Origin: an uncultured Burkholderiaceae bacterium
GTDB taxonomy: Bacteria; Pseudomonadota; Gammaproteobacteria; Burkholderiales; Burkholderiaceae_F
Direction: 5' to 3'
Assembly: GCA_937936215.1 (NCBI GenBank)
Contig: CALGWX010000199.1
Location: forward strand, 1-9,480
DNA length: 9,480 nucleotides
Below, in pieces: positions 1 to 6,001 of the stretch; position 1 is the first letter of the stretch; the number at the start of each line of letters is the position of its first letter. Below the pieces are notes generated by a model, which worked only from the letters and a program-made list of their open reading frames with translations, searched no databases and was not told where the DNA came from. Made by a program: the position numbers and the translations under genes.

Positions 1-235
1 TGTAAGTCGCGCCCTTGACCGGGCAGGCCGGGATGCACGGCGCCTCGTCGCACTGATTGCAGAACAGCGGCAGGAAGAAGCGCTTCCCGCTCGGGTACTC
101 GCCGCTGTCGTTGATCGCTACCCGCGAGCGGAAACTGCCGAACGGCACCGCGTTTTCCATCTTGCAGCTCACTTGGCACGACGTGCAGCCGACGCAGCGG
201 CGCAGGTCGATCAGCATGGCGTAGCTCTTGGCCAT
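1..235 (-). CDS. DmsB/PsrB-type 4Fe-4S ferredoxin subunit, N-terminal 78 residues (runs off the left edge)
   Basis: This is the first part of an electron-transfer subunit of a molybdopterin oxidoreductase complex. Two complete cysteine sets are visible: C14-x2-C17-x2-C20-x3-C24 at the N-terminus and C59-x2-C62-x4-C67-x3-C71 near the break. This is the layout of four-cluster DmsB/PsrB/NrfC-type ferredoxins, so clusters III and IV should lie beyond the edge. There is no signal peptide. Family members are normally carried through Tat bound to their catalytic partner, or stay cytoplasmic. The ATG is preceded by a GAGGAA Shine-Dalgarno sequence. It is clearly a different gene from the ferredoxin at 6002-6757: the two share the MAK start and cysteine pattern but little else. 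It lies 205 bases downstream of the LuxR-type regulator, which may control it. The substrate of its complex cannot be told from this fragment. Confidence 0.9.
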   Translation of the reverse strand, partial: MAKSYAMLIDLRRCVGCTSCQVSCKMENAVPFGSFRSRVAINDSGEYPSGKRFFLPLFCNQCDEAPCIPACPVKGATY

Positions 236-238
236 CGT

Positions 239-280
239 GGTTCCTCTGGGGCCTTGGGGTTGATTGCCTGACGAGGAACC
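239..280 (-). promoter_or_regulatory. Possible 5'-UTR hairpin hiding the ribosome binding site of the ferredoxin gene
   Basis: GGTTCCTC at 239-246 and GAGGAACC at 273-280 form a perfect 8-bp inverted repeat with a 26-nt spacer. In the minus-strand transcript the proximal arm is GAGGAACC, which contains the Shine-Dalgarno sequence three bases before the ATG at 235. The distal arm is fully complementary to it, so pairing would block ribosome entry. The rest of the 236-440 gap shows only short stems just after the regulator's stop (around 421-436, GCCC-GTTC-GGGC) and no convincing sigma-70 promoter. The repeat is seen directly; its role as a translational switch is inferred. Confidence 0.35.
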
Positions 281-440
281 TGGGCGCGGTCGAAGCCGCG
301 CTTGTGCGTTGCGTTAATCGCGGCTCAAAGGGTGCGGGCTCGTTGGAGCCGGCGTCGCAGACAGGGCAGAGGCTCTTCGGAGCGTGGCCGCCGCCTGCTC
401 GCGACGCTTGTGAAGCGCGCGGGCCCGAACGGGCGGCGAG

Positions 441-1415
441 TCAGTGAACCCGGCCGATGAGCTTGGTCCGGCGGTCGACGCCCGCCTTCTTCATGATCCG
501 GGCGACCTGATGCTTGACGGTGTACAGGCTGACGCAGCGCCGTCGCGCGATCTCCTTGTCGCTGAGCCCTTCGGTCAGCAGATCGAGCGTCTCGCGCTCG
601 ACGTCGCTCAGCGTCTGGTGCAAGGCCTGGTCGACCAGGTGATGAGGTGCCGCGAGGGTTGTCGAGCGAGGTGCCGATACCGCGGCGCGCGCCGCATCGA
701 TCAGCCGCTCGTCGAGCGGCTGCGCCAGCCTGCCGAAAGCGAGCGCGATGCCGAATGAGTCCATGGTGCGAACGACGTGGGCGATTCGCTCGCGCCGGGC
801 ATGGCGAAACACGACGTCGTGCAGGTCGACTGCCGGGCCCAGCCGCAGCCGGTCGGCGAGATCGGCCAGGGCAGCGTCCTTCAACCCGTCGGCCCGCACG
901 GGCTGCGCCGCCGAGCCTGGCCCGAGACGGAACCATGCGGCGAAGCCGATGCCATAGGCCGACTTGAGGTAAGCCGTCGCGGTCTCGAAGTACTGCTCGT
1001 CTCCTTCAGCGGCGCCGCGCAGGCCACTGAAAAATGCGGCCGCGATCGGCGTGGCGGCGGCATCCAGCGGACGCAGTCGCATCGCCAGCATGCCGGGCGC
1101 CGCACCGATGCCCACCGGCAGCACTTCGCAGAGCACGGGAACCCGGCCGCCGTCGGGGCGGGCGATCTGCCACAGGCCGCGTTCAGCGCAGCCCAGATAG
1201 ACCTCGAGGGCGTTCCAGCAGCAGCACGGCCGTCCATCCTGCGGCGCCGGGGGCAACAGCAGCGCGCCGCATGGCGCGGCGGCTGCTTCTTCGCCGCACA
1301 GGGCCGTGAAGGCGCGGCTGCGAAAGACGATCTCGCGGCTGCGGTTGACGACGATCAGCGGCTCGGTCAGTTCGGCGAGCAGCTCCAGGACCAGGGCATT
1401 CGCTTCGGACGGCAT
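441..1415 (-). CDS. LuxR-type transcriptional regulator with Cys-rich PAS-like sensor domain
   Basis: One-component DNA-binding regulator of 324 residues from the ATG at 1415; a TTG at 1442 would add nine residues. Residues below use the longer numbering. About residues 18-125 look like a PAS fold (PLIVVNRSREIVFRSRAF is a typical first strand pair). They carry an unusual set of cysteines: C49, C58, a CCC run at 73-75, C85 and C105. Residues 135-260 form a second, less clear module that could be GAF-like. Residues 277-333 are a LuxR/GerE helix-turn-helix (LSDVERETLDLLTEGLSDKE, then a recognition helix around SLYTVKHQVARIMKK). There is no receiver domain with a phospho-acceptor Asp, so it is not an ordinary response regulator. 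The Cys cluster suggests sensing of redox state, metal, arsenite or sulfur, which is an inference. It sits between the rhodanese gene and the second ferredoxin gene, reading towards the latter, so it is a candidate regulator of either flank. The ATG has only a weak AGG-containing Shine-Dalgarno sequence, and the TTG has none. Confidence 0.87.
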   Translation of the reverse strand: MPSEANALVLELLAELTEPLIVVNRSREIVFRSRAFTALCGEEAAAAPCGALLLPPAPQDGRPCCCWNALEVYLGCAERGLWQIARPDGGRVPVLCEVLPVGIGAAPGMLAMRLRPLDAAATPIAAAFFSGLRGAAEGDEQYFETATAYLKSAYGIGFAAWFRLGPGSAAQPVRADGLKDAALADLADRLRLGPAVDLHDVVFRHARRERIAHVVRTMDSFGIALAFGRLAQPLDERLIDAARAAVSAPRSTTLAAPHHLVDQALHQTLSDVERETLDLLTEGLSDKEIARRRCVSLYTVKHQVARIMKKAGVDRRTKLIGRVH

Positions 1416-1591
1416 CGGCGCCTGCAACCGGTCGACGCGCAAGCGTATCGGTTTGCCGCAGCGCGGCGCTGATCCAGCGCAAGCGGCTTATCCCGGACCG
1501 GCCCTGCGCCAGACCGTCGGCTGGCCAGCGGCCGGCGGTGGCGGTGACTGCCGGCCTGGCGCTCGCGAACAAGCATCAAGGCGTACCGAGC

Positions 1592-1616
1592 GCAGGCGCG
1601 ACCGCGACGCGCCTGC
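1592..1616 (-). terminator. Strong GC hairpin after the rhodanese gene, possible terminator
   Basis: GCAGGCGCG (1592-1600) and CGCGCCTGC (1608-1616) are perfect 9-bp inverted arms around a 7-nt loop. The hairpin starts 21 bases after the rhodanese stop codon. No T-run follows on either strand, so it is not a canonical intrinsic terminator. It may stabilise the mRNA 3' end or act with Rho. The remaining part of the 1416-1637 gap shows no gene or clear promoter. Confidence 0.4.
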
Positions 1617-1637
1617 TGTCCGCCGGCCGCAACGCGG

Positions 1638-2645
1638 CTACTTCGCGCCGAGCTCGATCGGATAGTCCTTCTGATCGGCTGGAAAACGCCTGTACGGCGC
1701 GATCAGTTTGTCATCCTTGCTCCAGCCCATCATTCCGTACTGTAGCCCGCGCGCGTTGTAGCCGAGGATCGACAGCAGGTAGCTGGTGCCCACGGCGGTC
1801 TGGCCGTTGGTGTCGGCGACGACGATGCGGCGGCCGAGCGGCAACTTGGCGAGGTTCGCCGGCTCAAAAACGTTCGCAAACGGGATATTCACGGCGCCCG
1901 GAATATGGCCCTTGGCGTAGTCCTCGGGCTTGCGGGTGTCGATGACGAACGGGTCGTTGGCCGGGTTGGCGTCGGTCAACATCTCCTGGACGCGCTCCGC
2001 GGTCATCGACACCGTGTTATCAGCCATCTCGACGGCATCGCCGCGGGCGATCAGGATCTCGACGAGCGTCGCCTTGCCGGTGGCGATGACTGGGCGGGCC
2101 CAGGTCACGGCGGGCATGACCGGCTTGGCATCGACCGGATAGTTCTGCTGGGTTTCCGGAAAGCGCGAGGCGGGGCCGAGCGCGACGTCGTTGCGCGTCC
2201 AGCCCATGGTGCCCCATTCGAGCTGCACCGCGTCGTAGCCCATCAGCCGCAGCACGGCGGCCGTGCCGACGGCGCCGGTGCCGGTGTAGCAGTAGGTGAC
2301 GATGGTCTTGTCCTTCGGCGGCAGCTTGGCAATGTTGGCTGGCTTCCAGAAGGCGCCGCGCGGGATGTTGATCGACCCCGGAAGGCGCGCCTTGGCGTAG
2401 TCGCCCGGCGCGCAGACGCTGATCAGCACGGGGTCGTTGGCCGGGTTGCCGTCGTTGAGCAGCGCGTACAGGCGCTCGTTGCTGATGAAAAGCGGCTTGC
2501 CGCTTTTCATCAACTGATCGGCGGCGGCGGCGATCCGGCTCGACTCGTCGGCGGGCGGCGCCGAGGTGGTCGCGGTCGTCGCGCAGGCGAGCAGTGCGGC
2601 CGCCAGCGTTGCGGCGACCGACCATCGAACAAGGCGTTTGAACAT
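1638..2645 (-). CDS. Periplasmic tandem-rhodanese lipoprotein (sulfurtransferase)
   Basis: This 335-residue protein is predicted to be exported and lipid-anchored. A charged, hydrophobic N-terminus ends in the lipobox LLAC (18-21). Two rhodanese domains follow, about residues 47-171 and 212-331, and they are clearly duplicates. NPANDP occurs at 67-72 and 227-232, a KPAN/EPAN-(I/L)-AKLP segment occurs in each, and each ends in a G-x-MGW...RFP...YP motif. The first domain has the active-site loop TYCYTGTGA with C119, which would carry the persulfide. In the second domain the aligned residue is D278 (VADTNGQTA), so it is probably non-catalytic; classical thiosulfate sulfurtransferases instead keep the Cys in the second domain. 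C78 is a further Cys near the first domain's CAPGDYA segment. The start is supported by AAGGAG before the ATG. Family chemistry is sulfane-sulfur transfer from thiosulfate or similar donors. The substrate here is unknown, though a sulfur or thioarsenic link to the neighbouring oxidoreductase is possible. Confidence 0.92.
   Translation of the reverse strand: MFKRLVRWSVAATLAAALLACATTATTSAPPADESSRIAAAADQLMKSGKPLFISNERLYALLNDGNPANDPVLISVCAPGDYAKARLPGSINIPRGAFWKPANIAKLPPKDKTIVTYCYTGTGAVGTAAVLRLMGYDAVQLEWGTMGWTRNDVALGPASRFPETQQNYPVDAKPVMPAVTWARPVIATGKATLVEILIARGDAVEMADNTVSMTAERVQEMLTDANPANDPFVIDTRKPEDYAKGHIPGAVNIPFANVFEPANLAKLPLGRRIVVADTNGQTAVGTSYLLSILGYNARGLQYGMMGWSKDDKLIAPYRRFPADQKDYPIELGAK
1951..2448 (-). 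repeat. DNA trace of the rhodanese-domain duplication
   Basis: The 18-bp sequence at 1951-1968 (gggtcgttggccgggttg) recurs exactly at 2431-2448. The decamer cttggcgtag at 1911-1920 recurs at 2391-2400. Both pairs are 480 bases apart, which equals the 160-codon spacing of the NPANDP motifs in the protein. This marks an intragenic tandem duplication of one rhodanese domain with its flanking segment. Confidence 0.75.
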
Positions 2646-2670
2646 GAGCCTCTCCTTGAAGAGGCACCCA

Positions 2671-2694
2671 ACATATCAACGCCGGCGAATATGT
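2671..2694. promoter_or_regulatory. Inverted repeat upstream of the rhodanese gene, possible operator
   Basis: ACATAT (2671-2676) and ATATGT (2689-2694) are inverted arms with a 12-base spacer that itself holds the palindrome CGCCGGCG. The repeat ends 26 bases before the rhodanese ATG at 2645 and is the only AT-rich spot in the 173-base gap 2646-2818. The gap otherwise shows no gene, and I cannot place a well-spaced -35/-10 pair: a TTGACG on the minus strand is only 11 bases from CATATT. The repeat could be an operator or part of a promoter; short arms like these also arise by chance. Confidence 0.25.
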
Positions 2695-2818
2695 CGTTGC
2701 GCTGCGTCAACGGCGAAGGCGATGCGTTGCGCGGTTGCTGCACGGACCGCAGCCGGCGTTTGCGCCACGGCACCGGGCCGTCGGTGTCGTCCGGAATCCG
2801 TCCGTTGCGGCGCGCGGA

Positions 2819-3358
2819 TCAACGCCGCCGGCGACGCAGCCGCCAGCCGGCTGCCAGCAGCAACCCGACAGCGGCCAGGGCCGCGCCCCACTCCGCGGCG
2901 GCGCGGATGCCGCCGGCCGACTGGCTGTCCGCCAGATGGGCCACGATCACGCCGCGCTCGCCTGCTTCGAAGCGGGCCCCGTTCACGTACTCCATGCGCA
3001 GCAGCACGCTCCACCAGCCGAGCCGGGTGTAGCGGTGGTCGCGCAACGCCTCGGGCCCGTGACACGCCCCGCAACGCGACTCGACCAGACGCACGCCGAG
3101 CGGGCGCGCCGCCAGCCGCGCCTCCTCCTCGCGCCGCGCCTGCTCGGCTGCGGCCTCGCGCTCGCGCTCGGCAGCCTCGGCGCGCTCGCGTTCCCGCTGC
3201 ATGCGTTCGAGTTCGTGCGCCCGCTGCGCGGGAGTCAGGCGCGTCGAGCCCGTTTCGTAGTCACTCGATGACATCTCGGCCGCGCCGGGCAGCGGCGCAG
3301 CCGACAACAGCAGAACAATGGTCGCGGCGATGCCCCAGGCTGCGGCCGCGGATCGCAC
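2819..3358 (-). CDS. Membrane-anchored monoheme cytochrome c with charged coiled-coil linker
   Basis: Likely periplasmic electron carrier of 179 residues from a GTG at 3358. An N-terminal hydrophobic stretch (about 8-27) acts as signal peptide. Residues 42-84 are a run of Arg, Glu and Ala that should form a coiled coil or single long helix. The heme site is CGACH (C96, C99, H100), followed by GWW and M122, the probable sixth iron ligand. A C-terminal membrane helix (about 157-171) ends in WRLRRRRR, so the heme domain would be tethered on the periplasmic side. The reading frame is open upstream to 3772 but overlaps the HAD gene there. That part has no cytochrome-like character, and the start just before the hydrophobic segment is preferred. 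No good Shine-Dalgarno sequence precedes the GTG, so the start is uncertain. The gene lies 49 bases after the HAD gene. It could take electrons from the molybdoenzyme complex or pass them to a terminal oxidase or reductase; this is inferred from position only. Confidence 0.82.
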   Translation of the reverse strand: MRSAAAAWGIAATIVLLLSAAPLPGAAEMSSSDYETGSTRLTPAQRAHELERMQRERERAEAAEREREAAAEQARREEEARLAARPLGVRLVESRCGACHGPEALRDHRYTRLGWWSVLLRMEYVNGARFEAGERGVIVAHLADSQSAGGIRAAAEWGAALAAVGLLLAAGWRLRRRRR

Positions 3359-3407
3359 CGGAGCGAGGTAAAGGTTGTCCGCCAGGGGCGCAACGGCGCG
3401 GCGCGAG

Positions 3408-4223
3408 TCAGCCGGCGCCGCCGCCGGCGGCCGCCGGATCTTGCCGCGCTTCGCCTTGCAGCCAGGCCGTGTGCAATCGGGCGAGCAGCGCGAGGTTGAC
3501 GAACGGCGCGCCGCCGGTGCGGCGGGCCGCGATCGCCGCCGGCAGCGGCCGGTCCGGATCGCCGAGTGACGGCAGGAACAGGTCCGCCCGCGAGAAGTCC
3601 TGATCGAGCGTGCAGAAGGTCGGCGTGGCCACGACGAACAGGCCAGCCGCATGGGCCGCGGTGACGCCCTTCGCCGAATCCTCGAAGGCGATGCAGGCGC
3701 CGGGGTGCATCTGCAGCCTCTGCAGCACGTAGCGGTAGATATCCGGCGCCGGCTTCGGTGTCGACACGACATCGCCGGCGGCGATCACCTGAAACTGGCC
3801 AAGAAGGTCGGTGCCCAGGCCGTAGGCGAGCAGTGCTCCAACGCTTTCGGCGGTTCCGGTCGTCGCCACGGCGAGCTTCAATCCGGCCTGCGCGGCCTCC
3901 TCGATCAGGCGGCGCACCCCGGTGCGCAGTCGAACGCGACCGGACTCGACCAGCGCGTTGTAGGCATCGACCTTGGTCCGATGGATGTCGGCGATTCGAT
4001 CGGCGATCGCGCCTTTCTTCGCCGCCGGGAGATCCAGCGACTCCAGATGCAGCCGGATGCGTTCGCGGCCGCCCGAGACGCGCGCCAGCTCCGCATAGGT
4101 GTTGCGGTTCCAGTGCCAGTCGAGACCATGCACCCGGAACGCTTCGTTGAACGCCAGCCGGTGCGCTTCCTCGGTGTCGGCGACCGTGCCATCGACATCG
4201 AAGATCAGCGCCTGAAGTTCCAT
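3408..4223 (-). CDS. HAD-superfamily phosphatase/phosphoglucomutase of the CbbY type
   Basis: Cytoplasmic sugar-phosphate phosphatase or mutase of 271 residues. Numbering here includes the two extra residues of a GTG start at 4229. Motif I is FDVDGT with the nucleophile D11 and acid/base D13. The cap begins with the CbbY-like EEAHRLAFNEAF and GLDWHW segments and VSGGRERIR. Motif II is ATTGT (T124), motif III is K159 in TPKPAPDIY, and motif IV is FEDS (E183, D184). Known CbbY proteins remove phosphate from xylulose-1,5-bisphosphate, an inhibitor of RuBisCO. Here no cbb genes are visible, so the substrate is open. GGAGG lies five bases before the ATG at 4223 and overlaps the alternative GTG, so the ATG is chosen. 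The gene begins 45 bases after the arxD stop, suggesting co-transcription. The Ala/Gly-rich C-terminal tail is not part of the fold. Confidence 0.92.
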   Translation of the reverse strand: MELQALIFDVDGTVADTEEAHRLAFNEAFRVHGLDWHWNRNTYAELARVSGGRERIRLHLESLDLPAAKKGAIADRIADIHRTKVDAYNALVESGRVRLRTGVRRLIEEAAQAGLKLAVATTGTAESVGALLAYGLGTDLLGQFQVIAAGDVVSTPKPAPDIYRYVLQRLQMHPGACIAFEDSAKGVTAAHAAGLFVVATPTFCTLDQDFSRADLFLPSLGDPDRPLPAAIAARRTGGAPFVNLALLARLHTAWLQGEARQDPAAAGGGAG

Positions 4224-4228
4224 GTCCA

Positions 4229-4233
4229 CCTCC
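4229..4233 (-). promoter_or_regulatory. Ribosome binding site fixing the HAD gene start
   Basis: GGAGG on the minus strand lies five bases upstream of the ATG at 4223. Its first base falls in the alternative GTG codon (4227-4229), which makes that upstream start unlikely. Confidence 0.7.
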
Positions 4234-4268
4234 CGTGCCGATCGCGCCAGGCCTCGGCCCGCCGTCTC

Positions 4269-4928
4269 CTACCGCACGAGTCGGTCGGTCGCCTCCCGCA
4301 GCACCGCCGCCAGTTCGGCGTAGACGCCGGCAGCCGGATGTCTGGCCGCCGCCTTGGTGCAGGCAGCGTACAGCGGTTCGGTCCAGTGCGACACGAAGCC
4401 GTCGCTGAACTCCCGAGCCATCGCCAGCGCATCGTCATCGCCGGCGGCCCAGCGGCCGAGCAGCGCGGCGATGAACTCGAGCTGGATCGCCACGTGATCG
4501 GGCAGGTCGCGAAACGACTCGCGCTGCGCGAAGCCGGCAGTGGCGTAGCACTGCGCCATCATCTGCGCGCTGACGCCCGCCAGCCCGCCTTCGAGGTAGA
4601 TGCCGGTGTTCAGGGTCACCGGCACCGGTGGCACGAGGAACAGGCGGCTGTATTCGACCAGCCAGGGTTCGCCGGCCAGCGGGCCGCCGGCGACTTCGCG
4701 CAGCGACTGCTCGGCCGCCGCGGTGTCCAGAGCGAGCGCGCCGCCGAGATCTGCGAGATCGGCGGCGAGCGGTTCGCACCAGTTTCGGGTGGCGAGCGCC
4801 GCCGGCGGCGGCGCGAAGGCCGCCGCCAGCAGCACGAACAGGTCGGCGAGGTCGGACGCCTGATCGGCGCCGGCCGGCGCCGGCTCAGCGGCTGTCGCCA
4901 AGACGGAAGCGAGCGGCGCCGAAGGCAT
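4269..4928 (-). CDS. arxD: TorD-family molybdoenzyme maturation chaperone (ArxD)
   Basis: Cytoplasmic chaperone of 219 residues that in this family binds the Tat signal of the catalytic subunit and holds it until the molybdopterin cofactor is inserted. The TorD/DmsD signature segments are present: EYSRLFLVP at 92-100, GIYLEGGL at 109-116 and LPDHVAIQLEFIAALL at 142-157. The rest is mostly helical and Ala-rich. The length is normal for the family. The ATG lies inside the 3' end of the membrane-subunit gene, giving a 44-base overlap. No strong Shine-Dalgarno sequence is visible, so expression probably depends on translational coupling. The first 25 residues are low-complexity, and a TTG at residue 10 is a less likely start. 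The assignment to ArxA rather than another molybdoenzyme rests on position in the operon. Confidence 0.88.
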   Translation of the reverse strand: MPSAPLASVLATAAEPAPAGADQASDLADLFVLLAAAFAPPPAALATRNWCEPLAADLADLGGALALDTAAAEQSLREVAGGPLAGEPWLVEYSRLFLVPPVPVTLNTGIYLEGGLAGVSAQMMAQCYATAGFAQRESFRDLPDHVAIQLEFIAALLGRWAAGDDDALAMAREFSDGFVSHWTEPLYAACTKAAARHPAAGVYAELAAVLREATDRLVR

Positions 4929-5991
4929 AGACGGCGTAGGCGAGGAACGCCGCGGTGAGGAGCAGCACCCACTCGGTCGCCGACGGCGCGTACTCGATCA
5001 GGCCATGCACCCACGAGCCCTTGAACAGCGGCACCAACTGGCCGGTGATCACGAACTCGTACTTGCCGATGAACAGGCCGACGATCAGCAGCACGGCGGG
5101 AATCAGCTTCGAGCCGCCCTGGGCGCCGGTGGCCAGCATCACCAGCGCTACGACGAGGGCGACCACCTGCAGCCAGAACAGCGGCGAGGCCGCCACCCGT
5201 TGCCAGACCTGCATGCCGTCGAGGTTGCTCGCCAGTCCCATCGCCATGCGGCCGAACAGGAACAGCAGGTGCACGACGATCAGCAGCACCGCCAGCCGCG
5301 ACATCGTGCCGATCGCGCGTCGGGTCGCGTCGCCGGCGCTGCTGGCGGGAGTCGCCAGCAGCAGAAACGCGATGGCGCCAAGGATGTGCTCGACGATGAA
5401 CGCCACCGGCAGCTCGCCCGTGTACCAGAACGGCCGCATCGACAGCGTCGCGTACATCATCGCGCCGGCGAACAGCACCACGAGGCCGGCCAGCATCGCG
5501 ACCACCGAAGTGCCCCTGCCCGGCGACGACGTGCCGCCGCCGGCGAGCCAGCCGAAGGTGAACAGCGCCAGGCAGATCGCGAAGACGGCGATGCCGAGCA
5601 TCTTCCAGAACAGCGGCGCGTGGACCTGGAAGTTCAGCGGGATCGCGTACAGCGCGCGCAGCGGGTAGGGCAGTTCGAGGAACAGCGCAGCGACACCGCC
5701 GACCAGCAGCGCCACCGCAAGCCAGGTCGCGCGGCGCGCGATCGGCTCGAAGTCCCTCAGTCCGAACACCGTCCACAACGACGCGACCAGCACCAGCCCG
5801 ACCGCGGTCATCAGCAGATAGTCATAAGTGACGATCGGCAGACCCCACATCAGCCCGGTGCTGGTGGCATTGAACGCGGCATGACCGTGCGAGACCAGTT
5901 GCCAGATGACGAAGCCGCCGGTGACGACGGCGCCGATCAGCCCGGCGACAACGCCCGCGTTGCTTGCGCGTGGAAGGCTTGCAGCACTCAT
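4885..5991 (-). CDS. arxC: NrfD/PsrC-type integral membrane quinone subunit (ArxC)
   Basis: A 368-residue, very hydrophobic protein with about ten predicted membrane helices, roughly at 12-34, 54-76, 89-107, 127-150, 162-184, 195-214, 229-250, 270-288, 296-316 and 339-358. It matches the NrfD family, which anchors periplasmic molybdoenzyme/ferredoxin pairs and exchanges electrons with the quinone pool without heme. Conserved-looking charged or polar residues within membrane parts, such as E106, H124, E201, H241 and E312, are candidates for quinone binding or proton movement. GAGGAG six bases before the ATG overlaps the stop codon of the ferredoxin gene ten bases upstream. This tight spacing ties it to arxA and arxB. 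NrfD-type subunits also serve polysulfide, sulfite, tetrathionate and selenate enzymes, so the arx name depends on the catalytic subunit. Confidence 0.9.
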   Translation of the reverse strand: MSAASLPRASNAGVVAGLIGAVVTGGFVIWQLVSHGHAAFNATSTGLMWGLPIVTYDYLLMTAVGLVLVASLWTVFGLRDFEPIARRATWLAVALLVGGVAALFLELPYPLRALYAIPLNFQVHAPLFWKMLGIAVFAICLALFTFGWLAGGGTSSPGRGTSVVAMLAGLVVLFAGAMMYATLSMRPFWYTGELPVAFIVEHILGAIAFLLLATPASSAGDATRRAIGTMSRLAVLLIVVHLLFLFGRMAMGLASNLDGMQVWQRVAASPLFWLQVVALVVALVMLATGAQGGSKLIPAVLLIVGLFIGKYEFVITGQLVPLFKGSWVHGLIEYAPSATEWVLLLTAAFLAYAVYAFGAARFRLGDSR

Positions 5992-6001
5992 CGCAGTCTC
6001 C

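Noticed and set aside
421..440. Short GC stem after the regulator stop as a terminator
   Set aside because: The stem is only four to five bp with a tiny loop and no T-run follows.
441..1442. TTG start at 1442 for the regulator
   Set aside because: No ribosome binding site precedes it and an ATG lies nine codons downstream ahead of the PAS-like domain; it remains possible.
2819..3772. Cytochrome frame taken as a 317-residue protein starting at 3772
   Set aside because: The upstream 138 codons overlap the HAD gene, are Arg/Ser/Pro-rich without domain character, and would place the signal peptide in the middle of the protein.
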